A DNA stretch of 64,000 nucleotides from Muricea muricata (GCA_963855995.1 OY979723.1:6887013-6951012); one strand, 5' to 3'. Counted from the first letter of the stretch, positions 39,902 to 54,588 are shown. A program made the numbers and translations. Notes: a model not told the origin generated them from the letters alone.

Positions 39902-40703
39902 CAAGGTGTATAAAAAAACGGAGCCCATTTTTTGTGTCTAATCATTTCTAAATTACTGAAGCTTATAGCACAATTTTGGACTTGTTTTAAACCACGTTCT
40001 TTTCTCTTTCAAACAAGCCATAATTCGTATTTTTACCCCCAGTAACGTTTGTGCTATGACAAATTTAGTAAAAGCTATCGATTTGAGACGCCCTCCAATT
40101 ATGCAAATTCAATGTCTTTCATGGTCGCCAGTTAAATTTTTAATTTTTTCGCTTATTGCATAAATGGTATTTCTGTTAAACTTAATAAAACTTGTTATAA
40201 AGCTCTACAGAAGATAACGGACCGTTTACTTCAATAAAAACCTTAGATTTATGCCAAAATAATGATCGAAGTTAGCGGTTTGTTTATCCGAGCGTGCACA
40301 ATGTTGTCGAAATTGCATAATGTCAATATTCATGAAGTCGAAACAAGCTTGAACTATCCGTTCGTAGTGCACGTCAACGGTCTGTTATCTTCTGTAAAGC
40401 TTTATAACAAGTTTTATTAAGTTTAACAGAAATACCATTTGTGTAATAAGCGAAAAAATTAAAAATTTAACTGGCGACCATGAAAGACATAGTGAATTTG
40501 CATAATTGGAGGGCATCTCAAATCGATAGCTTTTACTAAATTTGTCATAGCACATACATAACTGGGAGTAAAAATACGAATTACGGCTTGTTCGAAAGAG
40601 AAAAGAACGTGGTTTAAAACAAGTTCAAAATTGTGCTATAAACTTAAGTAATTTAGAAATAATTTGACACAAAAGATGGGCTCCGTTTTTTTTATACACC
40701 CTG
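39902..40703. mobile_element. Foldback element with about 328-bp inverted arms, TA target
   Basis: Left arm 39902-40227 and right arm 40375-40703 are inverted copies at high identity, starting C(A/G)GGTGTATAAAAAAACGG and including TCTTTCATGGTCGCCAGTTA. The loop is about 147 bp. TA flanks both ends. No coding capacity. The terminal 17 bases match the element at 10798, but the interiors differ. Confidence 0.88.
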
Positions 40704-43465
40704 TATAACAACAATAACTCGAAAAACAAAAATATTGAAGAACGAGAACGACTGCATGACCGCTATTGCAATTGACATCATGAACATCTATAATCGACTT
40801 GGTGTGATAGCTAATGTATTTATCGTGCTGTGTGATATCATGCTGTCTGATATACTTATCGTGCTGTGAGATATAAATGTTGACGACATATAAGTGGATG
40901 TCAATTTGAAGAGGAAGAAATTTTAGCTGCTAGTATTTTCCCCACAAATATGTTATTTCTTAGTTTTGTCATGCTTGCATAGCACTTGTAAAAATTTATA
41001 TAATTCAGTAGTTTATAAGTATGTCGTGGAAAGAACCCCAATTTCTTATCATATGTTCCTGTGAGTTCTGCATGTAGTGTAATTTTATATGTATATTCTT
41101 GGAAAAAATTATTTGAACAAGTTTAGGACTGATGCAATTAATTTTGGCCCCATTATTTCTCATGCTAATAAAACATATGCACATATATATCTTTGTGTTA
41201 AAGACTAAGCTATCTTTGATATTAATTCATTACCTCAGGAAAACGAGAAAATTGTGTACAATTTTTAGGACATAATATTTAGCATTTGAATATATCAATA
41301 CGAAGAAATGCTGAATTAATGAAGTACACTGGCATTAAAATAATAATAATATATATAAGAGCAGCGGGAAATTTTAACATCGTGCTGATAATAGCCTATA
41401 TAAAAATCCGCTTGGCATAGTATCTCACAGAATAGATGTGACCGAGATTATTTGTTTTAGTTTGTGCACTTATCCCATATGTGTCATGAAAGCGGGCTTC
41501 TGATTGGTTCTCAGCAGGTAAGTTTTTTTCGAACTTACCTGCTTTTTCCGAACTTACCCGCTTTTCTCGTTTATCAATAAAACCGGCTTTCTGATTCGTT
41601 ACAAAAACCCGAACTTACCTGCTTGCTGCTTACGCTGCCGTCCGCCTCAAACTGCTCAACAACAATGGCGAACAAAATTTAGCTGATGATTAAACCTACA
41701 CTTTAAAGAACATTTTTGGGCTAAAGACGTCCAGAAACCAAGCAAAAAGAAACGGAAAATTGTGAACTAAAGACAATAGAGACCCTGATAAAGAAATATT
41801 AAGAGACCAATAAGTTTAAGAAGAGAAAATGTTGACAAAATACATCGGCGACTCAGCGAGCCTCGGAAAACAACACAAGAAGATAAGTTTAGTATGGGAT
41901 AAAAACCCAACTTACTAAGTTTGTTATAAAATTCATCACGTTTAGAATTCAGTTCTTGTCGATTCGGTCTAACAAACGAGGATGACCAATGCAGCTGAGG
42001 TATTTCTTGCATGCTTATAAACCTAAATGCTGAACCGTTTCGTCCTATATAAACAGGAACCTGTGTATACTGTCTTGTATTTCGTGAATGGATCTAATTC
42101 CACGCCTTTCACGGCGCTTTTCCTGCTGTACTTCATGACGTAAGATATTGAAGTAATAGGATTATAAATTATGATCCCGAATTCCCTTTATTTTGCAAAC
42201 AATCGCATAAATAATCAATTAGATAACGCATCATATTCTGGGCAAAATGTCAAAATGACCAATCGGAGACACGCTTTCACCTATTTTATCCCTTATTACT
42301 TTATAATTTACACATTACATTTCGTCCTTGAGTTATTTCGAAATATATTCTGGTTACATTCAATGATCTCACGCAGCCATGAAATAGAATGAAGTCTGAT
42401 CGGCTAAGCTGTTGGGGATTGACATTGACTGATTTATTTCGCGACAACATCGTTCTGTGACATATAGTCACGCTCATCTGCCTGTTACTATCTTATATTT
42501 TAGATGTTAGATTTTAAAACTAGGTTCGAGGTTAGGATTAGGGCTGGAACTTGGTTTAATTAGGTAAGAGTTAAGGACCTAACTATAGGGTTAAGCGTGG
42601 GGGGATTAAGATTAGAATTAACGTACAAGGTTAAAAACGCCAAAGAATACACAAACAACTTTGCAAACATGACTAGTTATACGAAACCTTCATTATATCA
42701 CAGTCACGTACATGCAGTCTGGATACTCTAGGGAAAAAAGAATTTAATTGACCTGAAACGTAGGCAAGAATTGCGTGTCTTGTGATTGTATACTCGAAGT
42801 ATATACTATATATACATTGTAACAAAATGTACCTACTCGAAGTATACTTTAATTTACTCGAAGTATATATATTTCATCACATACATTATTACATATTAAA
42901 TATATGGACATCAGAAGAGCAAAAATCAAACAACTAAGCCAAAATTTATAAGTAATATTTCAAATTTGTTTATGGCAAAGATACAAAGTTGTATCATCTA
43001 TAATCTAAAAACAGTAAAAGATCCACAGGCACACCTCTGTAGGAGCTCAAAATCACACAAAAACATTGGGTATCTATGATTCACAAAATGTTTGAGTAAA
43101 AAGCATGGTTAACCCTTATTATACTATACAAATGGGTATGTAACAATCCGCTATTGAACAAATAAAATTCATTTTTGCGTGCGTCTGTACTGTAATAGGT
43201 TACAGATGTCTGATAGAGCAGAAGTGCCGCGACTTGTTCTCCTTCGCACGCAATAACGTCTTCTGCGGCCTATTACAGGCAGTACTCATGAAAGAGAGAC
43301 AGAAACAGGGTAAGTCAGGTTTGAATAGAAAGGTAAATACGCACTGTGACTAGTATGCGCTTACGCAGCCCCCATCACGTGCATTAAATAATTGTAACGT
43401 TTAAAACATGGTCCGAGCAGCTTTGATTAAAAAAGCGCATGGTCACACTGTACATAAGGAAGAGT
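40704..43465. other. Non-coding stretch with small repeats
   Basis: No supported gene. Within it, 41515-41620 holds repeats of CGAACTTACCTGCTT in both orientations, 42530-42640 is rich in GGTTAGG/TTAAGG-like degenerate units, and TACTCGAAGTATA occurs three times between 42793 and 42865. Confidence 0.45.
42793..42866. repeat. Three copies of palindrome-like TACTCGAAGTATA
   Basis: Copies at about 42793, 42834 and 42857, separated by TA-rich sequence. The 13-mer is itself nearly palindromic. Small local repeat of unknown origin. Confidence 0.6.
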
Positions 43466-43829
43466 CAGGGACGTAGCCAGAACTTTCAAAGGGGAGGGGG
43501 GGGAGAGCCCTGCAGATACTAATAACTATTAGTAGAATCATACTAGTATACTATTGCAAATGCTGTAATTTGATTGGTTGCTCTACTCGCTATCTATTCC
43601 TTATCTAAGCCTATCAAGTTAAATACTATGGAGGTTTAGCAAATAGACGTGACGTCAATGCGACGTAAAATGCCGTGATTGCCCATCTCCAGATTTGCTC
43701 ATGGCATTTCCACATCGTTTTTACCTCGCTTTGGCGTTGTCAAAGGCGTTGTGTCGTCTTTGCTAAACCTCTCTATTAATGAAAGGGGGGAGCCGCGGCT
43801 CCCTCGGCTCCCCCCTGGCTACGTCCCTG
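43466..43829. mobile_element. hAT-like MITE, CAGGGACGTAGCCAG ends
   Basis: 364 bp; ends CAGGGACGTAGCCAG and its exact inverse, then G-rich subterminal sequence on both sides, plus an inner inverted pair around GGTTTAGCAAA/TTTGCTAAACC. The flanks contain GAAGAG on both sides, offset by one base from an exact duplication. Interior non-coding. Confidence 0.8.
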
Positions 43830-45242
43830 AAGAGCGCCGATTTTATGACACCATATACTTACAAATGACAATAAATATATTCATTACGTTTTACTAAATA
43901 AACTGTGCAAATGGCAAAAATGGTGTAGCTTACTTTTACTAAAGCATGTAAAACTTCAAAGTTTTCAGTACAGTCATGTGTGCTATAAAATCAACAATGA
44001 TTCGGTCTCTAATTGTCTTTCCCCCAATCCGTCTGTAAAAATTTAATAATCTTCACAGACCTATTGATGAGTATTTTCTAAAAGTCTGTCATTTCCCTAA
44101 AGCCACCTCAAAGGCTTTTTAAGTCTTCACGTCATTAAAGTCTTCCACGACTGTCGCTCTTTGTTTTGCGATCTTGACGCGCTGTCCTTCCGCACTACCC
44201 GCTGCAGGCTATACGAACTATACGAAGACTTACTTAGATATATTTTTTTTAAAGTTTGTCGTGGTAGAACGAAGAATCTACGCCGGTTTGAAAATCATGC
44301 AGAACGATGTTAGATTTTATTATTATGGTGTTAACCGCCCTTGAATATTCTGAAATGATTACTGTACATAATTTCCTAAGACGTTTAAGTTTGATGCTTA
44401 TCAAAAGTTTGAATAGAGCTGTTATGCTTATCAGAAAAATATATTTGTCACCTGCGTGCATAACAAAACCGTTGTCATAAAAGTTGGAATATCTCTGTTT
44501 GGAGTTTCTGTTGAAGTAGCTACGAATTATCGAGGTTTCGCTGCACTTAAAGCCAAACTGATTCGCATGTAAATTCTTTCATTGTTGATATCTGATACCC
44601 TATTCAAAACGGCTCCATGAATTAAAAAGTGTCAAATGCTGGCAAAAGAAACAAAACTATGTTTTTTATCTATCGATTTTAGAATGTATTATACATCAGA
44701 TCTTCCCCACATATAAATCTAAATTTAGACATGCACTGTTTCAAAACTGCTATAAATATACACTGCTTACGATTTTGAGCCGGAGTAAGGAGCTGACATC
44801 TGCCTCACTGACAATGCACTTGAAGCTTCATGCAACAAATATCTCCTTTTCAGCAATTCATATGCATATACATAAACAGACTCAACAACTGCTTTGGCTG
44901 CACGAAAGACAAATATTTATAATGACGAGGCCATAGAATGACCATTAAATTATATATGTCAGGTCGAATTGTTTAGTATCTCATTGGCAAGATAGCTGAT
45001 AGCGGTTCATCAGTGTGTCATGTTTTCGAGATGGCTACACCAGAGACTTAGCTAGTTGTCGACTCGTCGAAGCAGTCACATATAAAAACATTCAACTTGT
45101 TCAAATTATATCACGATCAACATTAACTCGGGTAGACTGTCGGATCACGCGTTCGAGCAAACACGAAAGATTTTCAGCTTTTGCTGACGGATTTCGCCAC
45201 ACGCGCGAGCGAAAAATCACCCGCCAAAAACATACATCTATA

Positions 45243-45345
45243 TCATTTGCAATATTGTAGAGTAACTTCCCTAATGTCATATCACTGGCAAAATTGTAGA
45301 GCAACTTTCCTTATATCATATCACTCGCGATATTGTAGAGAAGTT
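45243..45345. repeat. Short tandem repeat, about 45-bp unit, about 2.3 copies
   Basis: Units share TTGTAGAG(T/C)AACTT(C/T)CC followed by AT(G/A)TCATATCACT(G/C). Divergent, small. Confidence 0.6.
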
Positions 45346-47911
45346 TTCAGGTCAGATCTATCTAATTCAATTTTTAGCCATACATCTAGAGGATCGGAAT
45401 AGAAATTAGATTTCATTGCCTGCTGGTAATACGCAGACTATTACACAGTCTGGCATATGGGTGCATCGAACGCTGAAAAATATCCCATTTTAGTGAAAGA
45501 TCAGAATATTTTTATAACAGTGCTCAGATTTGGCTACGGCAAGAAAATGCATGCTGACTTAAAATTGTAAAAAGTTGTTGAAGTGCTTGCGGTCTATTAA
45601 AAACATCCAGTTCGTATAAAGTAATGACTGTCATATCAAATCAACAAATCATGATGTACATATGTCATTAGTTACAATATTTCAATTGCGAGAATTATCT
45701 GGTTCACTAGTCTTGTTTCTAAATATATACACAACAATTATAACTCACTCTTGGTTGCTCGTAGTACTTCGTATGCATCATACAAAATTCATATCAGAGA
45801 AACTGTCGTATTTTAACAATAAGCGAAAGATTAATATTGTACATACAAAGGCAGCTCGAAATAGTCACCATAATTAACTATCCTCTCAGCTCAGCAAATT
45901 CACCTGAGAAAACTTTGTAACAGCAGTTTAGATTATTACGCCGTCTGATGTCCAACCGAGTTACTATTTCGAGCTTTGGTTTACGTCAGTCAACGATGCA
46001 CGCTCGTGTTAGTACAAGTACCCGAGCGCGTACCGAACAATTAACGAGTTAAAATTATCGTTTTTACGAACGTCATACGGCGCCCAACGAGTCAATGGAT
46101 GAGCCGACGTACGTCAACATTCGACGTTAATTTAGTATCATTTTTGCCTACGTGCCCTAAGAAGACGACAAAATAGCACTGAAATAACAGAAGAAATGCT
46201 TTAGAATACTCCAGGAATGATTATTTCGCCTTAATCGCTAATTCTCAGGACAGAAATGACTTATTACTTGCAAATCGTGCTCGTCGATGCCTGTACTTAG
46301 TATGCTGTGACGTCGACATAAATATTCACTACGTAAAGGGCATATTGCGGGGGTCAACAGTCCAGCCAAGCCCTTTCCCGTGAGCTTTAATATAAAACGA
46401 TTCACAATGGCTTGCAACATGGTTATCTGCTGTAGACGAACGAGGAGTTGCTCCACACAAAGTTATATATTTTCAAGGTCGCGTTTGCGGAGTGATTCGT
46501 TGCTTCTCTCAAACGGAAGTAAGTGGGTGCATTTGTGTTCAAATATTTGTTAAAACTATGTTTCCCCTGCCTGATAAGGTCACTAAACGCTCTCATAGAA
46601 CACTCTAGCAGCATCGAGGATATTCGTGTGCTATATATTATTACATGAAACTTTCACGAAGGACTTAAATTACACTGTAGGCTTGAATAATAAACTTTAT
46701 AGTCCAAATTTTAATCTGAATCTTTATAGTTACATTTTTCGTCAGCCAGAGGGGTAATTTTCATTAATATATATTATATAGTAAATTATTACTCGGCGTT
46801 ACAGATGGATGTCTGTATGTATGTATATTATTGTACACATGGATATATTATTCAACTGCATGACTATATGCATAAGTTTATACTTTAACATAGTCGCTTA
46901 TTTTTAAATTATATCCAATAGCGTGTACTACGCATACAACCAAGAGCGATACCGTGTACATATAGATTATAGTATGGAATACGACTACACTGTAAAATAT
47001 GACTTTCATATGACTATAACTGTATATAGTATTCATGCTACATCGTGCGTTGTCTATCAAATTATTTAATCGTCAATTACTTGTGGCTTTCGCTTTTTGT
47101 ATAAAGCATCGAAATTACGTTCGCAACTGTGGAAATGATTTGGCTAATATAAAAATGATCACCCTGGTCGCTGGATGGATTCTATATTACGAACTGGTTT
47201 CATACGACCATTATTCATATACGCAGTGATTGTTTTGATATTTTCCTGCAAACTCGTGCAGTTTCATACACTCAAAACGTGGGTCTACCCAGTGCATGTG
47301 TGTGCTTTATATATATACATGAAATAACTTTTATATACATGGAATAGTCTTTATATGTTCTAGCTTTTAAAAAAGCAGATGTAATAACTGATGTTTGTAG
47401 TTTGTTGTTGATGTTGTTGTTCTTGTTGTTGTAATGTTATGTTCACAGTACTGCTATAGTTAATGATATAGCTGAAATTTACTCTGTCATAATTCTGGAG
47501 AGCAATGATTTACCAGCTAAATTATGAGATACTTTCCACATCTATCGAACTTAAGTGTGTGTGAATTTGAATGTTGGCTATACGAACTTTCGACTTAAAA
47601 TTTTGTGTACATGTCTTAGAACATTTATTTATAAGTGTATGCCCTATTTATGAATTTGAAAAAGGACTTGTAGCGTCGACTTTTGGAGTTTTGTACTTTA
47701 TAATTTTGAATGTAACCTGGGCGAATTAGAAACAATTGCGTGATAATTCGAACATTTAAATTTGAAAGCCTGTCCTCATTTACAGGAAATGACGATTTTC
47801 CCTCTAGAACAATTAATTTTAAAAAGATTGGGCCATAATCGCATTTTAACTTTAGTAGCTCGCAAGCAAATTCTTTGGCCTTTCATAATTTGTTTTAAGG
47901 CAAAACTGGAT

Positions 47912-48010
47912 CAGTGGACTCTATAAGGGACTGGAACGATAACTTGGCCGCCATCTTTTAAGCCAAGTTAACGTTGCCAAGGAGTTTCTTTCCATCGTTT
48001 TGTCGACGTG
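47912..48010. mobile_element. One end of a hAT element related to 29472-30400
   Basis: CAGTGGACTCTATAAGGGAC followed by TGGAACGATAACTTGGCCGC closely matches the left end of the hAT-type element at 29472. No matching inverse end was found in the following kilobase, so this is a solo or truncated end. Confidence 0.65.
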
Positions 48011-48704
48011 ACTCGTACCTTGCATTTTAGCAGAAATGTACCGAGATCCATTGTTTTGATCTTGATTTTAAAAGTAATGTTATGGTGGAATGTCTAACTT
48101 CGTTCTCGTACGATATTTTCGAAAATGGCAGATAAATGGGGGAGGGGGGATGTATGGTATAAAAAGTAAGCTGTTTACGACATTTAGCTATAGTTGTCGA
48201 GTTGTCAATTTCAGTTGTTTCATATGCAGGTGTGATGAGTTTCCGATTACAGTGGTACACAAAATGCATGCAGTTAAGTCATGAAATACATCGTCCTGAA
48301 TAATTTTTGCGAAGTTATCAATTGTCAGATTATAAAATAAAAGTTAGCACAGGTAATATCCATCAGGAATGAAAATTACTACGTGAAAATGCAATGTCCA
48401 AATTTGAACATACATAGTGTTGACGAGTTATTCTTCTGCGCAATAGACGCAAAATACGCAGCACGGAATTCATTCTGGTACAACAACTTATATTTCTGTA
48501 AATACATACAGTTAATGTTGATCTGTTTGAGAAATCAGGCAAGTTTTAAGAAGAAAATGCTCAGTGTAATTTGTTTCAATGGAGAACCGGTTCACAGATT
48601 GTGCATGGTTAGCTACACCTGGTAGCTAAACAAAGAGTAATGACAAGGATAGAAGTATTTCTATATAATTAATCAAACCAATTAATACTTGCAGCTCTTT
48701 ACAG

Positions 48705-50618
48705 GTGTATCTACAAATCAAGAAACCACATTTACAACACTGCGTTATGCCAACCGTAAGACCAAGAACAACAATTTACTTGTGGGAGTTCCTCTTGCAA
48801 CTGCTTGACGGTGAGGAGAACTGCGCAGCCATTTCCTGGGTGAACCGTGAACGCGGGGAGTTCGTACTGAAAGATCAAAGTGAAATAGCCAAGTTATGGG
48901 GCAGAGTTAAAGGACGACCACGAATGGATAAGATTAAACTTGGACGTGCTATGAGATACTATTACAAGAAAAAATTGCTGGCTAAGGTATGTAAATATAT
49001 ATGGTTCTAGTGCCGTCAATTTATACAGCTGACATTTCAAAAGGGGTGGTTGTATGATAGGTGAATAGGCCTATTCACAGGACAGTGATTTTCTTAAAAT
49101 TTGTATACAATCATGTCCACTGCCTAATAATACCCAACTCAGCTTTTTTGAGTTGAAGTCACTTTTTATTTTTTGCGAGGTCAATATCCCAGGTGTTATT
49201 GTTGTTTTGCCTTTATGTTGCAGTTGAAAAATCGCTTTCCGGTGGATACCGCTATCCCCGGTTCGTACAACCGGCCTCAGAAGTTTCACTGCAATTTTTA
49301 ATGCACTCTGTGGTGTTTACTAAACAGAGCGCATCGAAAATTGTACTGTTTTAAATAAGGGTTACACACTAGTGACAGGTAATTCGTCTGGACAATGCTA
49401 TTAGTCAAATCTTGAGGTGTGCGGTATTACTCCGAGTTTATATCCGCACCGCGAGCAAGCTGAACAACATTCCTGATCACGGAGGAGATCGATCTTATGA
49501 CCTTTAGCATGCTATATATCAAATACCACAATATGGAAATTATATGGGCCATTATCAGAAGTCGGATGGATATTTTCATTATATGGAAAATGGCTTGCAA
49601 AGTCCATGCTATAGAATTTGATAAGCTTAAAGCATGCAGGACATTTGCATACTATGTCTATGGATTTACATATTTCCCCATATAGAATTATCTTTCTTTA
49701 GTACAATATAACACAGTTAATACTAATAAAATATTTATTAAACTACTAAAAAAATATCATAAACATGAATCAACCAAAATTTTCTTTAAATTACAGGTTC
49801 CAAGACGAAAAGCGGTTTACCGTTTTATGAAATTTGACCACTTGAAAGAAAAGCAAGCCCAAATTATCCGCCATGAGGACTTCCCTGAAATTGATTACGG
49901 CGAGAACCCAGTACTAATCCACGATGATAAGTCCGAAGGAGAGTCGTCACTACCGGCTGAACTGGACGGGGACGAGGATGATACACCGTTAGAGAGCTTA
50001 CTGACGGAAAAGAACGCACACGAATTTCAAGATGAAAAATATCAAAGACGTCTGCCAGACGAAGAAAAATACGATAGTATAGGCAAGATAAATGATAATG
50101 CATGCAGTTTATACGACCGTAGTAATAATGCCACAGACTTTGCTTATTTAAACGACGACTGCTTTGCACCGTGCAGGGAAGTTAATCCTGTATCTCTGTA
50201 CGAATATCAAAGCTACCCAAGTTGCACCAAGAACGCGGCTTTTGAACCAATAAATTATAACGTGTCTCGTTTTCACTACCAAACAGTAGACTGTAATAAC
50301 TACCCACAGTATGACGTACAAAATGGAGGTCATTTAGCATCGTTGTTATTGAACAGTATTTTAATGAGCGATCAACAAATCTTACAAGACGCGGCAAACT
50401 CAAGGGAAGGTTACAGTTCCATTCCATTATCGTGTACGTCCGCGTCAGGAAACGTTACGCCTGAAGCCATAGTTTCACCAAGTATTTCCCAAATAAAAAC
50501 CGAATCATTAGACAATAATTTTACAACGTCGGTACAGTTTCAAGACGTTGATACGGACTCGGCTTGGAACACACTTAAAGAGTTTGAAAGATTGCTGATG
50601 ATTAACAGAAGCTTCTAA
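48705..50618 (+). CDS. ETS-domain transcription factor (last two recognised exons)
   Basis: Exon 48705-48986 is preceded by CTCTTTACAG and encodes an ETS winged-helix domain: TTIYLWEFLLQLLDG, ISWVNRERGEFVLKD, then IAKLWGRVKGRPRMDKIKLG and RAMRYYYKKKLLAK. It has the conserved Trp residues and the R-x-x-R of the DNA-recognition helix (GRAMRYYY). A phase-0 intron, 48987-49796 (AAG/GTATGT to TTACAG/GTT), is followed by exon 49797-50618, which completes the domain (VPRRKAVYRFMKFDHLKE). The protein ends with an acidic, Ser/Asn/Tyr-rich region of about 240 residues, stop at 50616-50618. It should bind GGAA sites in the nucleus. GRVKGRPRMDKIKLGRAM diverges from the common GxxKNxPxMNYxxLSRxL, so subfamily is uncertain. 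The 5' exon(s) are not identified; an ATG (MPTVRPRTT) lies in the first exon shown. Confidence 0.88.
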
Positions 50619-50668
50619 ATAGTTTTAGGTAGATACTAACAGTTTTATTGTGCAAAGATATTTTATTT

Positions 50669-50674
50669 AATAAA
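50669..50674 (+). promoter_or_regulatory. Polyadenylation signal of the ETS gene
   Basis: AATAAA 51 bases after the stop codon, followed by AT-rich sequence. Position is suitable for a short 3' untranslated region. Confidence 0.6.
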
Positions 50675-50689
50675 ATAGTTAAAAAAGAT

Positions 50690-52204
<1,515 letters not shown>

Positions 52205-52249
52205 TATATATATATATATACATCTTCATTTATTTATATATATATATAG

Positions 52250-52325
<76 letters not shown>
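52205..52325. repeat. (TA)n tract 2
   Basis: Mostly TA dinucleotides with a short interruption at 52221-52237, lying between PLE-3 and the Tc1-like transposon. Confidence 0.9.
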
Positions 52326-52328
<3 letters not shown>

Positions 52329-54421
52329 CAGCATTTGTCCTTCATTAAAGGAAAAGAGTGATGAATAACGTGTATGGTATATTTAATAGCGCGTCCCCAA
52401 TTGCAATAAAACCAATGAAAGGTCACTTGTGCATAATGGAAGTTCAATACAACACGTCTGTAATTTATACCATAGTTTGAAGTTCAATTGTGCGATTACA
52501 AGAACAATAGCATGTAGTGAAGAATCGTTAGTGCGAGTCAAAGAGCAATAAAGAAAATTCACATATCATTTGAATAACATTGTATGTTCAAGTTAACGAG
52601 CATGGATGCCATTGTACAGTATTGTATATGTGTGCAGAATTGTGACGGTTTGATCCGCCAGGGAATGCATGATAAGATATAAAGAGACGTGTACTAGACG
52701 ATTTAGTCACAGTATAGGGTATAAACAGTAGGGCCACTCAGCAGTGCAACATGTCCCCCTATTTTTATGCACGTATCTGGCCAGAATAATGGCGGAACGG
52801 CCAGTTCAGCGTTCCTATTGGCCAGAAAAGGCAATTGACTGGCCAGAACCTGCATAATGAACATGCGTAATGAGACATGCGTGGAGACACAAACTTCAAA
52901 GGTTCCGACTCGAGTGGCCTTTCTGTTTATTTCTATTCTGTGATTTAGTCAAAGCAAACGACATGGCAGAGAGACGACGTAGAATTGCACAAGAAGACAG
53001 AGAACGCATTGTACAGGCTTTCGAAGAGCCCGAGCAGGACTATCTTGTTGTTGCCGACACATTAGGTGTAAACCGCTCGTCAGCCAGAGACATCGTAGCA
53101 CGCTTTATACGAGAGAACAGAGTAGATGAAAAGCCACGTGGCGGGCGTAATAACCTGAAAGTCAATGCAGAGATGCGGCAGTGTCTAGAAGCAATTCTCG
53201 AAGAGAATCCAATGTTGACTTTGGAAGCTATCAATCGAAAATTAAGAGAGAAACTCCCGGACCGTCCGCATGTTCACGTTCGCACAGTTGCGAAACATTT
53301 AGACGGAATGTTGTATACCCTGAAGTTGGCACATACCTGTACAGTTCTAGCCGACCGTAATCGAGCAGATGTAATTCAGCGCCGAAACGAGTATGCTCAC
53401 TGGTTCCTGGAGAAAGCAAACCTGAACCATACCGTTTTTATTGACGAGTGTGGGTTTAACATTTGGACATCAACAAGCCAGGGGCGTTCGTGACAAGGCG
53501 ACAGAGCTTGTTTACCGTCAGGTGTGTGGGCAGAAAGGAAGGAACATTACAATATGTTTGGCAATATCTCCAGTGTTTGGGTTGATATATCACAAGATTC
53601 AGCCGGGCGGCATGACAGGTGCACTTTTCAACGAGTTTCTGGAGAACACAAACAACCATTTGGATGAGCATGAAACACACTATCTTACTTTCGATGGTGC
53701 GCCGGCCCATCATCGGGCTGCTCCTCCTCCAAGGTTTTGCCACCATGCTCTCCATTTTTGAATCCAGTTAAGCAAGCTATCAGTTGTTTGAAAGTGCATA
53801 TCAAGGCTGACATCACACGTCCTCTGTTCCAGAATCAGACGAATGACAGAAATGCAGCACGAAATGCTCAAATTCCCCTGGGGAAAATCGCAAGCGTGTT
53901 TTGGTCAAAGCTGCTGAGAGGAACTTGCGTAGCATTACTGTCGAAAAGTGTGCTGCCTGGTTCCGATTGATGCCGTCCTACATGCTAAGATGCCTGGCCA
54001 GAAAACATATTCAAGGGTGAACTGAACATGAACTGTGTTTTTGGGTTTTCCATGCACTGTGTCATTGCAGTACGTACACTTGAGTGCAAATACTGTGGTC
54101 GAATGTACATGTAAGCAATATTGTACAATAAGATAATACCCCTAATGTTGCCTTCACTTGCAAATACAATGTTATTCAAATGATATGTGACTTTTCCTTA
54201 TTGTTCTTTGACTCGCACTAACGATTCTTCACTACATACTATTGTTCTTGTAATCGCACAATTGAACTTCAAACTATGGTATAAATTACAGACGTGTTGT
54301 ATTGAACCTCCATTATGCACAATTGACATTTCATTGGTGTTATTGCAATAAGGGACGCGCTATTAAACATACCATACACGTTATTCATCACTCTTTTTCC
54401 TTTAATGAAGGGCAAATGCTG
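52329..54421 (+). mobile_element. Tc1/mariner/IS630-like transposon with about 257-bp inverted repeats
   Basis: Inverted repeats 52329-52585 and 54164-54421 begin CAGCATTTG(T/C)CCTTCATTA and are highly similar. TA flanks each end, within (TA)n tracts. A transposase relic lies inside. The long TIRs, TA target and DDE transposase agree with the Tc1/mariner-IS630 group. Confidence 0.88.
52963..53970 (+). pseudogene. IS630/Tc1-like DDE transposase, frameshifted, third catalytic residue changed
   Basis: The start MAERRRRIAQEDRERIV leads into a helix-turn-helix pair (DYLVVADTLGVNRSSARDIV and LTLEAINRKLREKLPD). Catalytic blocks are HTVFIDECGFNIW (first Asp) and HYLTFDGAPAHHRA (second Asp). The third block reads CSPFLNPVKQAISCLK, where the family has NP(I/V)E, so the catalytic Glu is Lys. 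Frame breaks occur near 53485 and 53750. The upstream open extension from 52870 is not needed. It would cut and reinsert the element at TA sites, but this copy is inactive. Confidence 0.85.
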
Positions 54422-54423
<2 letters not shown>

Positions 54424-54452
<29 letters not shown>

Positions 54453-54480
54453 TTTTATATATATATTTTATTATATATAT
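54424..54480. repeat. (TA)n-rich tract 3a
   Basis: TA dinucleotides with T-run interruptions, directly right of the Tc1-like element. A 110-bp non-repetitive island (54481-54590) separates it from the next tract. Confidence 0.85.
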
Positions 54481-54588
54481 TAATATTTTTATATCATTAC
54501 AGGTATATGACAAGAAACGGGTATATGCTTATACCTTAACACAGTTACACATACAATTGTTTAATATCTTTACACCGTGTGCATTTAA

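Larger units (their letters stand above)
43830..48704. other. Intergenic or intronic DNA upstream of the recognised ETS exon
   Basis: Nearly 5 kb without recognised reading frames; only the hAT-type end at 47912 and a small tandem repeat at 45243 stand out. Upstream exons of the ETS gene and its promoter may lie here, but I could not identify them. The frame 48383-48625 has no splice signal that would join it convincingly. Confidence 0.4.

Noticed and set aside
48383-48625. Candidate upstream exon of the ETS gene
   Set aside because: No convincing splice donor in frame with the acceptor at 48704, and no recognisable ETS-associated domain.
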